A DNA stretch of 64,000 bases, from positions 191,009-255,008 of the forward strand of contig NZ_BMHY01000008.1 in NCBI RefSeq assembly GCF_014641555.1, in the 5' to 3' direction. Shown in pieces: positions 8,203 to 17,419 of this stretch; within the stretch, counting starts at the first letter, position 1, and every line of letters begins with the position of its first letter. The position numbers were made by a program, and so were the translations under genes. The DNA is from Paenibacillus radicis (ex Gao et al. 2016) (lineage in GTDB: Bacteria; Bacillota; Bacilli; Paenibacillales; Paenibacillaceae). The notes under the pieces were generated by a model. The model made no database searches. It had not been told where the DNA came from and worked only from the letters and a program-made list of their open reading frames with translations.

Positions 8203-10521
8203 ATGAAAATGACATATACGCAGTCTGCAGCAGGCTGGAAGCAAGGGCTTCCGCTCGGAAACGGACAGCTTGGAGCTGTAGTGCACGGCGGCATTGATAG
8301 CGAGACATGGAATATGACAGAGGTGACCTTCTGGTCAGGCAAGCCGGAGCGTTTCGGCGGATCGCCGGATGCAAGAGAGAAGCTGACGGAAATGCGCGAA
8401 TCCTTCTTCAGCGGTGATTACGTCAAAGGAGACAAGCTGGCGGAGCAAGCATTGGAGCCGAAGAAGGGCAATTTCGGCACAAACCTGTCGTTATGCGACA
8501 TTCTTATTAGCTATGGAGACGAAGGCAGCGAGCTGGTTCGTGAGCTGGATTTGGAACGGGCAGTTGCAACGGTATCGTACCGCAGCAGCGCAGGAGCGGC
8601 AATCCGCCGGGAAACGTTCGCAACGCATGCGGATGGAGTGCTCGTATCCCGCATTAAGGGCGACCGTGCAGGAAGCGTGTCGTTGAAGCTCCATATGCAG
8701 GGAAGAACGAATACATTCGATGCTTGGCTGGAGGAAGAGGGCAAGCTGGTGTTCCGCACTCAGGCGACGGAGGACATTCATAGCGACGGAACTTGCGGAG
8801 TCTGGAGCGAAGGCGGAGTAAAGGTTGCCGTCACAGGCGGAAAGCTGAGCGGAGCGGAGGGGGAGATCAGCGTCCAAGAAGCGGACGAGGTCATCATTTA
8901 TTTTGCCGTTGCCACCGATTATGACCGTAAGGACGACAGCTGGAAATCTGAAAGCACGGAGCGGCTGGCTACTGCCCAAGCTAAAGGCTTTGACCGGCTG
9001 CTGGCGGATCATTTAACGGATTATCAAGCGCTTTATAGCCGCGTTAGTCTCGATCTTGGAGAGACGGCTGAATTTGCTTCGCTTCCGACGGATGAGCGGG
9101 TACGCCGCCTGCGGGCTGGCGAACTGGGCGACACCGGACTTATCGCTTTGTTTTACCAGTACGGACGTTACTTGACCATTGCCGGATCACGGGGCGATTC
9201 CAGACTGCCGCTGCATTTGCAAGGAATATGGAATGATGGTGAAGCCAATGCGATGGCATGGAGCTGTGACTATCATCTTGATGTCAATACGGAGATGAAC
9301 TATTATCCGACGGAAATTAGCAACTTGGCGGAATGTCACGTCCCGCTTATGAACTATATCGAGAAGCTGGCTGAAGCGGGCCGGTCAGCCGCTGAAGATT
9401 TTTACGGCTGCGAGGGCTGGGTCGCGCATGTATTCTCCAATGCATGGGGATTTGCATCGCCAGGCTGGGGAAGGTCATGGGGGATGAACGTGACGGGCGG
9501 CCTCTGGATTGCGACTCATCTGAAGGAGCATTACGAATATGGCAAGGACCGTGAATTTCTATCGCGGCAAGCCTATCCGGTCATGAAGGAAGCAGCGCTG
9601 TTCTTCCTTGATTATATGGTCATTCATCCGAAGTACGGCTGGCTTGTAACGGGGCCGTCGAATTCCCCGGAGAACAGCTTCTATCCGGGACCGACGGAGC
9701 AAGGTGAGCAGCAGCTTTCCATGGGCTCGACGATGGATCAGATGCTGGTGCGCGACTTGTTCGTCTTCTGCCTGGAGTCGGCAGAGCTGCTAGAAGCCGA
9801 TCCAGAGCTGCAAGCCCGGCTGAGAACGGCGATTGAGCAGCTGCCGCCGCTTCAAGTCGGCAAACGCGGCCAACTGCAGGAATGGCTGGAGGACTACGCA
9901 GAGGCGCAGCCGCAGCACCGGCATTTCTCCCATATGTACGGCATCTATCCGGGCAACCAGATTACGCCGGAGCATACGCCAGAGCTAAGCGCTGCGATGC
10001 GGCAAACGCTGCTTGGACGCATGCTGGTCGACGAGCTGGAGGATATTGAATTTACGGCAGCGTTGTTCGCCTTAGGCTTCTCCAGGCTGCATGACGGCAA
10101 TCAGGCTGTGAAGCATGTCCGGCATTTGATCGGAGAGCTTTGCTTCGACAACCTGCTCTCGTACTCGAAACCAGGCGTAGCTGGCGCAGAGACGAATATT
10201 TTCGTCATCGACGGCAACTTCGGCGGAACGGCTGCAATCGCAGATATGCTCCTGCAAAGCCATGCCGGCACCATCAATCTGCTGCCTGCTTTGCCGGCAG
10301 ACTGGTCCAATGGGTCTTACGAAGGATTACGGGCAAAAGGCAATGCCGAGGCATCAGTCGTATGGAGTAATGGCAGCTTGACTGAAGCGATCATTACGGC
10401 GCACTCCGATCTGGAGACGGTCGTCAAATGCGGCGGCAGCCAGGTTAGTCTGCAACTGGAAGCAGGCAAGCGTTACCGGTTAGACGGTCAATTAAAGCTT
10501 ATTGAGGTAGAAGCTGCATAA
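8203..10521 (+). CDS. Cytosolic GH95 alpha-L-fucosidase-like glycosidase
   Basis: Inverting glycosidase of family GH95, which removes terminal alpha-1,2-L-fucose or, in some members, alpha-L-galactose. The protein has 772 residues and no signal peptide. The N-terminal beta domain contains QGLPLGNGQLGAVV. In the barrel, likely catalytic positions are Asp360 and Asn362 (DVNTEMNYYP), Glu560 (QLQEWLEDY) and Asp670 (VIDGNFGGTA), by alignment from memory with the Bifidobacterium enzyme AfcA. AfcA has Asn where Asp360 lies; this change is common in the family. The ATG at 8203 is preferred to 8194 because GGAGAGG then lies 9 nt away instead of touching the start. Confidence 0.9.
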   Translation: MKMTYTQSAAGWKQGLPLGNGQLGAVVHGGIDSETWNMTEVTFWSGKPERFGGSPDAREKLTEMRESFFSGDYVKGDKLAEQALEPKKGNFGTNLSLCDILISYGDEGSELVRELDLERAVATVSYRSSAGAAIRRETFATHADGVLVSRIKGDRAGSVSLKLHMQGRTNTFDAWLEEEGKLVFRTQATEDIHSDGTCGVWSEGGVKVAVTGGKLSGAEGEISVQEADEVIIYFAVATDYDRKDDSWKSESTERLATAQAKGFDRLLADHLTDYQALYSRVSLDLGETAEFASLPTDERVRRLRAGELGDTGLIALFYQYGRYLTIAGSRGDSRLPLHLQGIWNDGEANAMAWSCDYHLDVNTEMNYYPTEISNLAECHVPLMNYIEKLAEAGRSAAEDFYGCEGWVAHVFSNAWGFASPGWGRSWGMNVTGGLWIATHLKEHYEYGKDREFLSRQAYPVMKEAALFFLDYMVIHPKYGWLVTGPSNSPENSFYPGPTEQGEQQLSMGSTMDQMLVRDLFVFCLESAELLEADPELQARLRTAIEQLPPLQVGKRGQLQEWLEDYAEAQPQHRHFSHMYGIYPGNQITPEHTPELSAAMRQTLLGRMLVDELEDIEFTAALFALGFSRLHDGNQAVKHVRHLIGELCFDNLLSYSKPGVAGAETNIFVIDGNFGGTAAIADMLLQSHAGTINLLPALPADWSNGSYEGLRAKGNAEASVVWSNGSLTEAIITAHSDLETVVKCGGSQVSLQLEAGKRYRLDGQLKLIEVEAA

Positions 10522-10605
10522 CGAACGAGCATCCAAGCCGCCAAAGTGGAGCCGCACCAGAGGGTGCCAAGCTCAAACTTTGGCGGTTTGTCGTATCGTT
10601 CGTTA
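10519..10605. other. Two-tier 87-bp palindrome downstream of the GH95 gene
   Basis: An outer arm pair TAACGAACGA/TCGTTCGTTA (10519-10528, 10596-10605) and an inner perfect 10-bp pair CCGCCAAAGT/ACTTTGGCGG (10538-10547, 10577-10586) are separated by 9 nt on each side. The outer left arm overlaps the GH95 stop codon. It may be a terminator, though no T tract follows, or a processing or stabilising hairpin. Confidence 0.7.
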
Positions 10606-10656
10606 AATATTGGGATTGTTACAGCCCCTTCTCTGATTTACATTAAAAATGCATTT

Positions 10657-10669
10657 TGAAAGCGCTTCA
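10657..10669. promoter_or_regulatory. cre-like catabolite repression site
   Basis: TGAAAGCGCTTCA, one base short of the CcpA consensus palindrome TGAAAGCGCTTTCA, lies 35 bp before the secreted glycosidase gene. It would place this gene under carbon catabolite control. Confidence 0.5.
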
Positions 10670-10703
10670 TAAATTTTAAATAGCGAACAGGAGGCATGAA
10701 GTA

Positions 10704-13700
10704 ATGAGAAGAAAACAATGGGCATTGTCCGGCAGAGGATTGTTCCTCTTGCTGACGGCAGTGCTGCTTGTCCAGACGGCTTTTTTCGGCCCGGGTCAAT
10801 CCGGACGTGAAATCCATGCGGCAAGTGCAGACACGGAGGCAGCAATAGCAGTAGAGGCGGCAGCCGGAAGCTATTCGTATGAAGCCGAAGCGACGGCGAA
10901 CACGTTGTCTGGCAAAGCAGAGGTTAAAGCTTGCGGGGAAGCAACTGGCTGCTCCGGCAGCCAAGCGGTTGGCGGGCTATGGGGCGGTTCGTCGTTGACA
11001 TTTAATGACGTGACTGTTGAAAAGGCCGGCGTATATACACTGACGGTACATTATATTTCTGGCGACCCTAGGTCGTTTGGCGTAAGCGTTAACGGCGGTA
11101 CGAAGGATCACTACGATCTGCCGAAGACGGCAGACTGGGATACGCTTGGCGTTTACGAACTTGAAGTGGAACTGAAAGCGGGAGCGAATACGATCCGCTT
11201 GGACGATGAGGGCGGCTATTCGCCGGATATCGACCGGATCGACTTGCGCTTATCTGACAGCGGCGGTCCTGGCGGCCCGGTTACAGGTACCGTCTATGAG
11301 GCAGAAGCTTCCGTCAACGTGCTGACAGGCAATGCTGCGATAAGCGGCTGCTCAGCGGCGACTGGCTGCTCTGGCGGCCGCAAGGTCGGCAATTTGTGGG
11401 GCGGCTCTACGCTGCAATTCCGCGATATTATGGCGGAAAAAGCTGGCGTGTACAAGCTTAGCGTCTACTATATTTCCGGCGACCCTCGCCCGGTATCGAT
11501 CGCCGTCAACGACGGCGTATCGGAAAACTATGCGCTGCCCAAAACGGAAAACTGGGACACGCTTGGCGTATTCACGCTGGAAATCGAATTGAAAGCAGGA
11601 GCGAACACGATTACATTCAACGATGACGGAGGCTGGTCGCCGGATATCGATAAGCTGGAGATCGCTGCTGCCGGAGGCGGGGGCGAAGATCCGGGTCCGG
11701 TGGATAACATCGGCGTAATCGGCAAAGCGCTCGATTCGGACAAGTACGGCTCCATTAAAGTAACGAAGCATGAGAAAGGGGCAACCTTTGTCTCCCGCTC
11801 CTACAGCATTACGTTCAATACGGAGTCTGGTCTGGCTGCATATGCTTGGAACGGCAAAACGCTTGTGAAGGGCGCGTACGCCAGTGCTCAGCTTGAAGAC
11901 AAGCTGCTCGACAGCCGTCAATACAGCGAGCACAGCTTTAAGCTGAACAATGTGGAGAAAATTAAGGACGGGCATGGCAAGGGCGTCCGCATTACGGTCG
12001 AGAACCGCAGCGAAGGCTTGCCTGTGATGAAGCAAATCTATCAGCTGTATGAGGATCAGCCTTACTTCCTCGTATCGCAGCAGGTAGTCAGCAGCGGTGC
12101 GGCGGTTAGCTCCAACGATATGGCTCCGCTCGTCGTGAACGCTAGCGGCGGTGTTGATATCGGCACAGGCGGAGACAACCGTGTACTGATCACGCCGTTC
12201 GACAACGACATGTGGTCGCGTTATCAAGCCCGGACGATCAATACGGCGCTGAATAACAACAACTACATCAGTTCGGAGATGACAGCGATCTATGACAACA
12301 CCAGCCGCAGTGGTCTTGTTATCGGCTCGGTTACGCATGACGTGTGGAAAACCGGCATCTACTGGAGCGGCTCGAACGATAAACTGAATAAGCTGAAAGT
12401 ATACGGCGGCTTCACGTCGCTCACTTCGACGCATGACACGATCGATCACGGCAAAGTGTCAGGCAACACGATTACATCTCCGCAAATCGCGGTCGGTTAT
12501 TACACCGATTACCGTGACGGGCTGGAGAACTATGGCGAAGCGAATGCAGCCGTTGCTCCGCCGCTGAAGTTCCAGAAAGGCGTACCTTCCGGCGTACCGG
12601 TCGGCTGGAACAGCTGGGGCGCCTATGAAAGCTCGCTCAGCTACGACAAAGTTGTAGAGGTATCCAATTTCTTTAAAGCTAACCTGCAAAAATCGTTTAC
12701 GAACAAAGGCACTGTATACATTAATATGGACTCGTATTGGGACAACCTGAGCGAGCAGCAGCTTCGCGATGTGGTAAAGGTTATTCGTAAAAACGGGCAA
12801 AAAGCAGGCATTTACTATGGCCCATTCGTCTATTGGGGCGACAATATGTCGCAGCCGGTAGAAGGGACTAACGGCAAGTATACGTACGGCGACATCGTGC
12901 TTCGCGATGCGGCGGGCAACATTTTGCCGAAGGTGGACGGCGCCTATGCGATCGATCCGACACATCCCGGCTCGCAGCAGCGCGTCGAATACGTGTTCAA
13001 GAAGTTCCTGGATTATGGCTTTGAATATATTAAAATCGACTTCCTGACTCACGGCTCGTTCGAAGGCAAGCATTTCGATCCGAAGGTGCAGACAGGTATT
13101 CAAGCGTACAACCAAGGAATGGCGCATATCAATAAGACGCTGGGCGGCAAAATGTTCATCAGCGCCTCAATCGCGCCGATGTTCCCAAGCCAATATGCAC
13201 ATGCGAGACGCATTTCCTGCGATATCGACGGTACGCTCGGCCGCACGGAATACCAGCTTAACAACCTGACTTACGGCTGGTGGCAGAACGGAACGATATA
13301 TGGTTACACCGATCCGGACTATATGACGCTGGCTAAAGGCGGCTCGTACAATGCAGCACAGACACGGGTCAACGCCGCAGGGATATCCGGCACGGTGTAC
13401 ATGAACTCCGATGACGTTAGCAATGTGGAGACGCAGAAGCTGATGAAGTCGCTGCTGACGAATAAAAGCGTGAACGACATTGCCCTGATCGGCGAAGCGT
13501 TCCGTCCGGTTGAAGGCAACACGGGAACGGCTGCAGCTGACGTATTCGTCCTGCAGGACAAGAAGGACTACTATCTCGCAGTATTCAACTATACGAATGA
13601 AGCGGCAGTGAAGACGGTTGACCTGAAGCGGGCGCTTGGCGTTACTGCGACTGCTAAGGTCGAGCTGACAGACGTGTGGACAGGGACGAAGGTTGAAGTG

Positions 13701-13769
13701 AAGGACAGCCTCCAAGTGAATCTGGAAGGCGCACAATCCAAGCTTTATAAGATTAAGGTGAAAAAGTAA
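10704..13769 (+). CDS. Secreted clan GH-D (alpha-galactosidase-like) glycosidase with two CBM35 modules
   Basis: A 1021-residue exported enzyme. A signal peptide covers about 1-36. Two tandem CBM35-type modules lie at about 51-180 and 195-325, each starting YEAEA and containing AATGCSGG or a close variant. A beta-sandwich follows, then a GH27/GH36-like barrel from about 630 (VPVGWNSWGAY). The likely nucleophile is Asp779 (YIKIDFLTHG) and the likely acid/base Asp840 (RRISCDIDG). The motif set fits retaining alpha-galactosidases but matches neither the classic GH27 (KYDNC) nor GH36 (KWDMN) forms, so the exact family is open. AGGAGG lies 9 nt upstream. A cytosolic paralogue without CBMs is at 21175. 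Confidence 0.85.
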   Translation: MRRKQWALSGRGLFLLLTAVLLVQTAFFGPGQSGREIHAASADTEAAIAVEAAAGSYSYEAEATANTLSGKAEVKACGEATGCSGSQAVGGLWGGSSLTFNDVTVEKAGVYTLTVHYISGDPRSFGVSVNGGTKDHYDLPKTADWDTLGVYELEVELKAGANTIRLDDEGGYSPDIDRIDLRLSDSGGPGGPVTGTVYEAEASVNVLTGNAAISGCSAATGCSGGRKVGNLWGGSTLQFRDIMAEKAGVYKLSVYYISGDPRPVSIAVNDGVSENYALPKTENWDTLGVFTLEIELKAGANTITFNDDGGWSPDIDKLEIAAAGGGGEDPGPVDNIGVIGKALDSDKYGSIKVTKHEKGATFVSRSYSITFNTESGLAAYAWNGKTLVKGAYASAQLEDKLLDSRQYSEHSFKLNNVEKIKDGHGKGVRITVENRSEGLPVMKQIYQLYEDQPYFLVSQQVVSSGAAVSSNDMAPLVVNASGGVDIGTGGDNRVLITPFDNDMWSRYQARTINTALNNNNYISSEMTAIYDNTSRSGLVIGSVTHDVWKTGIYWSGSNDKLNKLKVYGGFTSLTSTHDTIDHGKVSGNTITSPQIAVGYYTDYRDGLENYGEANAAVAPPLKFQKGVPSGVPVGWNSWGAYESSLSYDKVVEVSNFFKANLQKSFTNKGTVYINMDSYWDNLSEQQLRDVVKVIRKNGQKAGIYYGPFVYWGDNMSQPVEGTNGKYTYGDIVLRDAAGNILPKVDGAYAIDPTHPGSQQRVEYVFKKFLDYGFEYIKIDFLTHGSFEGKHFDPKVQTGIQAYNQGMAHINKTLGGKMFISASIAPMFPSQYAHARRISCDIDGTLGRTEYQLNNLTYGWWQNGTIYGYTDPDYMTLAKGGSYNAAQTRVNAAGISGTVYMNSDDVSNVETQKLMKSLLTNKSVNDIALIGEAFRPVEGNTGTAAADVFVLQDKKDYYLAVFNYTNEAAVKTVDLKRALGVTATAKVELTDVWTGTKVEVKDSLQVNLEGAQSKLYKIKVKK

Positions 13770-13784
13770 TAGAAGCAGCACATC

Positions 13785-13828
13785 AAACAGCCAGCAAACC
13801 GGAACCCGGTATGCTGGCTGTTTCTCTT
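13785..13828. terminator. Terminator between convergent glycosidase and kinase genes
   Basis: A perfect 12-bp stem (13785-13796 with 13812-13823) has a GC-rich inner loop and is followed by TCTCTT on the plus strand. It may act in both directions. Confidence 0.7.
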
Positions 13829-13852
13829 ACCAATATCGATGATTACAATGCT

Positions 13853-15598
13853 TTATTTCCCCGGAATACGAATCGTAACCGTCGTACCGATACCCAGACG
13901 ACTGTAGATCGAGACACCGTAGGAGTCGCCGAACAGCAGCTTGATCCGGCTATCGACGTTTCGGACGCCGTACCCGGACAAAGTATCTTCGCTTTGCGGC
14001 AGGTCGCGTCCGTTCGGCATCCGCATACCCATGCCGTCGTCGATCACTTTAAGCAAGATATCCTGCCCGTCGCGGCAGGCTCGAATAATAATATTGATGC
14101 CATGCTCATGATCCCAGATCGCATGGTTGATGCAATTTTCCACAAAAGGCTGCAGCGTGAGCTTCACGATTAGACACGGCAGTACGGATTCATCGATGTC
14201 ATAGTGAACCCGCAGCAGATTGGCGAATCGCACTTGCTGGATCGAGACGTAATAGCGGGTCAGCTGAATTTCCTCATGCACCGAAAGCGTGTTTTTTCCT
14301 TTATTGAGTGAGATGCGGTAAAACTTCGCCAGATCGGTCACCATTTTGTTCATGCGCGGATCTGCGTTCCGAATGGCGAGCGAAGAGATCGAAGCGAGCG
14401 AGTTGTATAGAAAATGCGGGTTAATCTGGGCTTGCAGCACGTTCAGCTCTGCCTCCCGCTTATCGATTTCCTTCATATAGACATCCGAGATCAGCGTGCT
14501 GAGCCGCTGGCCCATTCTTCGCAGCGCATTGCCGATTTGGCCGATTTCGTCACGCCCCAGCGGCCGGATATCGGTGAGTTCGAACTCTTCTTTCTCGATG
14601 CGCCGCATCATGCCGACAAGTGTCTCTACCCGCTTGGTGAATAGTCTTGCGGTGACATAGATCAGAATCGCCATGACGGCAAGGCTGGCTATCGCGTAGA
14701 TCAGTATGCGCTTGGCGGTTAGATTTGCTTTGGACAGGAAGCTGCTGTACGGAATGACCGAGACGCTCTTCCAGCCGTATTTGGTCGTATTGTAGACGAC
14801 GAGCACCATTTCACCGTTATAGGTGCTGTCGAACTGACCGTTCATCTCCTCCGGAAACTTGTCCGGCAAGGCGATAGGCTGGTTTAGCAGCGTTTTATCT
14901 CTAGCGGACATGACGATTCCTTCCTCATTAATAATCAGCACCGTTTTGTCTTCCGATTCCTTCTCCATAAGACGAAATATATCGGATTCCAGGATGTTGA
15001 TCGTCAGTACACCGTATGGATTGTTCATGCTGCTTATATTCAGCATTCGCGACAACGTGAACATCGGCGGCTGATCGGGCTCCGGCGGCGTCGTAACGAA
15101 GCGCACGTCGCCGTAGCTGTCCCGCAGCGATTTATACGCCAAGGAGTTGCGGAAATTCTCGCCCATTCGCTTAATGAACATGCCGTCTGTAGGCAGTGTT
15201 TCATTGTTGATGAAGATCGTCATGGAATGAATGTCCGGATTCGTCGTCAGCATGTTGACGAAGGAATTGTTGATATATTTGTATGCATCGACGAATAGCG
15301 CCGGGTCCACCGAATAATCATTCGTCAAATAGGCACGCATCGTGGAATCTAGATATAGCGTGGCGGAAAGCTTCGTATACGTATCCAGCTTATTCTCCAG
15401 GTTCGAATTGATTTGCGCAACGGTAGAGCCTGTATTCGCCACCATCTGGGCGGACAACTCCCCGCGAATGGTCGTATAGGAATATAAGGCGAAGAAGAGC
15501 AGGGGGAGAATGCCCCCAAGCAGGAACATGATGAACAGCTTCTCCCGGAGCCGCCAATTGTTTAAAGGGTTGCTGAGCCAAGCGGCCAGTTTTCTCAT
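13853..15598 (-). CDS. YesM-like sensor histidine kinase
   Basis: Membrane sensor kinase of 581 residues. Order: a transmembrane helix at about 22-44, an extracytoplasmic sensing domain to about 295, a second helix at about 295-315, HAMP, then a His_kinase domain with QAQINPHFLYN (phospho-acceptor His395) and an ATPase domain with DDGMGM and GYGVRNV. It lies 17 bp downstream of its response regulator on the same strand, so the order is regulator then kinase. The pair is divergent from the ABC importer at 17420 and presumably senses its ligand. It is the first of three such pairs in the window. Confidence 0.92.
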   Translation of the reverse strand: MRKLAAWLSNPLNNWRLREKLFIMFLLGGILPLLFFALYSYTTIRGELSAQMVANTGSTVAQINSNLENKLDTYTKLSATLYLDSTMRAYLTNDYSVDPALFVDAYKYINNSFVNMLTTNPDIHSMTIFINNETLPTDGMFIKRMGENFRNSLAYKSLRDSYGDVRFVTTPPEPDQPPMFTLSRMLNISSMNNPYGVLTINILESDIFRLMEKESEDKTVLIINEEGIVMSARDKTLLNQPIALPDKFPEEMNGQFDSTYNGEMVLVVYNTTKYGWKSVSVIPYSSFLSKANLTAKRILIYAIASLAVMAILIYVTARLFTKRVETLVGMMRRIEKEEFELTDIRPLGRDEIGQIGNALRRMGQRLSTLISDVYMKEIDKREAELNVLQAQINPHFLYNSLASISSLAIRNADPRMNKMVTDLAKFYRISLNKGKNTLSVHEEIQLTRYYVSIQQVRFANLLRVHYDIDESVLPCLIVKLTLQPFVENCINHAIWDHEHGINIIIRACRDGQDILLKVIDDGMGMRMPNGRDLPQSEDTLSGYGVRNVDSRIKLLFGDSYGVSIYSRLGIGTTVTIRIPGK

Positions 15599-15615
15599 AC
15601 GTTGATCACTCCAGC

Positions 15616-17208
15616 CTAAAGTTGCATTTTACGGTATTCGTTTGGCGTGCTCCCTTTATGCTTCTGAAAAACCGAACAGAAATAGGAGACATTCTCATAG
15701 CCGACCTGATGGGCAATTTCGCGCACCTTCAGCGAACGGTTTTTGAGCAGCTCCGACGCATGGTTCATACGGACGCGGGTCAAATAATCGAGTATCGTCT
15801 CGCCTGTCTTTTCCTTAAATATAGTCCGTACATAGTTCGGCGACAGGTAGACCTCTTTCGCAATATCCTCCACCGTAATCGGAAGATGATAACGCTCGGC
15901 AATCAGCTTCGTAATCTGGCCGGCGACGGACTGATAGCGGTCAGCATCGCGTGCTCCTGCAGCCTTCAGCAGCTCCGTGCAGAAGCATTGTGCGTAAGCA
16001 TGGTAATGGGCGATCGTCGGCAGCAGCGACAGCTCCTTCCAATGATCGGCGAGCAACTGTTCGCGAAGCGGGCCGGCCATTAATGAAGTGAAATGCTGCT
16101 CAAGCGCCGTGAGCAGTTGAATGACCGCTCGAACGGCGAAGTTGCGTTCGACCCGCTCCTGCCGCATAACGGCAAACCAGTCATTCAGCGTTTGTCCGGC
16201 CCGCTCAGCGTCGGTGCTCTGAATGGCAGCGATCAGCGCTGCCACGGTTTGCTCCACAGGCATGTCGGTCTGCTTCACCGCTTCCGGACTGCCTGGCATG
16301 ATGACGGAGCCGGCTTGCCGGTACAGTTTTTCATCATTGCAGCGCTGAGACTGCTCGAACGCCTCTTTTAGCAGATGGAATCCTTTGTGTGGTCCGGATA
16401 GGCCAATAGTCACGAAAGCTTCGCCTTCCACCGTTACGGTCAGCAGCTCTTCCCGAAGCAGCTCCCAATAGGCAGGGTCCCATTGCTGCGGTTTTCCTTG
16501 AAACAGGACAAACAGCGTATTAATCCCGGTCTCCAGCACAATTGCAGCATCCAGCCGCTGTCTGAGCAAGTCCCGCGCAGCTTCAGCCGCATCAGCTACC
16601 AGCGCTCCCGATGGCGCGGGCAGCACTTTGTCCTCCTCTGCCGTTTTACCGCGTAAAGCAGGAGGCTCGAACGTCATGTAAGCGGCTCCAAAAGATTGAT
16701 GGGCAGAAAAGCCGGATGCGCTTTTTTCCCATTGGCGAATCCATTCCAGCCGGCGCTCCTCCATAGGCTCGCGGACGATGCGGAGGAGCAGTTTCTCCAG
16801 CCGCCAGCCGCCGCCTTCGCTGGCAAGCTGTTCCTCTTCGCATTTCTTTTTCACTTTCTCCAACAGTACAAGCAGCTCTTCCATATCGATCGGCTTCAGC
16901 AGGTAGCCTGCCGCTTCGATATTGAGGGCGGACTTAATATATTGAAACTCATTATGTCCGCTTAGATAAATGATCTTGACGCTTTTGTCGATCTGCTTCG
17001 CCCGTCGTCCGAACTCCAGCCCGTCCATAATCGGCATGCGCACATCCGTTACGATAATATCCGGCTTTAGCTCCGTGAGCTTGCTGAGAGCTTCCTTGCC
17101 GTTGCGGGCAGTCCCGACAACCTGAATGCCAATCTGCTCCCAAGGAACGTATTGCTCCATCATCTCCAGCTCGATTGCTTCATCATCTACCAGCAGCACA
17201 GTGTACAT
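15616..17208 (-). CDS. YesN-like response regulator with AraC-type output
   Basis: A 530-residue regulator. An N-terminal receiver domain has the acidic pair DDE at 8-10 and phospho-acceptor Asp55 (IIVTDVRMP). A long middle region follows, and a C-terminal AraC-type double HTH ends in VSYFCSVFQKHKGSTPNEYRK. I start it at 17208 (MYTVLLVDDE) because the receiver fold begins there; the open frame runs 27 codons further upstream without family resemblance. The ribosome site (AGGCGGG) is modest. It probably activates the divergent importer operon at 17420, whose -10 box lacks a good -35. Confidence 0.92.
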   Translation of the reverse strand: MYTVLLVDDEAIELEMMEQYVPWEQIGIQVVGTARNGKEALSKLTELKPDIIVTDVRMPIMDGLEFGRRAKQIDKSVKIIYLSGHNEFQYIKSALNIEAAGYLLKPIDMEELLVLLEKVKKKCEEEQLASEGGGWRLEKLLLRIVREPMEERRLEWIRQWEKSASGFSAHQSFGAAYMTFEPPALRGKTAEEDKVLPAPSGALVADAAEAARDLLRQRLDAAIVLETGINTLFVLFQGKPQQWDPAYWELLREELLTVTVEGEAFVTIGLSGPHKGFHLLKEAFEQSQRCNDEKLYRQAGSVIMPGSPEAVKQTDMPVEQTVAALIAAIQSTDAERAGQTLNDWFAVMRQERVERNFAVRAVIQLLTALEQHFTSLMAGPLREQLLADHWKELSLLPTIAHYHAYAQCFCTELLKAAGARDADRYQSVAGQITKLIAERYHLPITVEDIAKEVYLSPNYVRTIFKEKTGETILDYLTRVRMNHASELLKNRSLKVREIAHQVGYENVSYFCSVFQKHKGSTPNEYRKMQL

Positions 17209-17364
17209 GTCGGCACCCGCCTTTTCTAGAAGAAATATAACTCTATGATGTCTTTTCTTTAGTGTAACGGTAATGCCACTATTCAACAATGGAGCAAAAG
17301 TAAGTGTGTGCGTTTGGAATATGAATCGTTAGATCTTATTATAGAACGGCTATTTTGCCCGGCC

Positions 17365-17400
17365 TATAATGAGAACACGAAGCAAATGAAAACGCAATCA
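17365..17400 (+). promoter_or_regulatory. -10 box and cre site before importer A
   Basis: TATAAT at 17365-17370 has no recognisable -35 at the right distance, as expected for an activator-dependent promoter. ATGAAAACGCAATCA at 17386-17400 fits the CcpA consensus WTGNAANCGNWNNCW at every position. It lies just downstream of the expected start site, where bound CcpA would block RNA polymerase. Confidence 0.65.
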
Positions 17401-17419
17401 ATTCACGGGAGGCAACACG

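Noticed and set aside
11352..12449. 365-codon minus-strand open frame inside the secreted glycosidase gene
   Set aside because: Antisense of CBM35 and barrel coding DNA; composition typical of shadow frames.
15616..17289. Start of the YesN-like regulator at 17289
   Set aside because: The extra 27 residues precede the receiver fold and resemble untranslated DNA; 17208 starts exactly at the conserved beta-1 strand.
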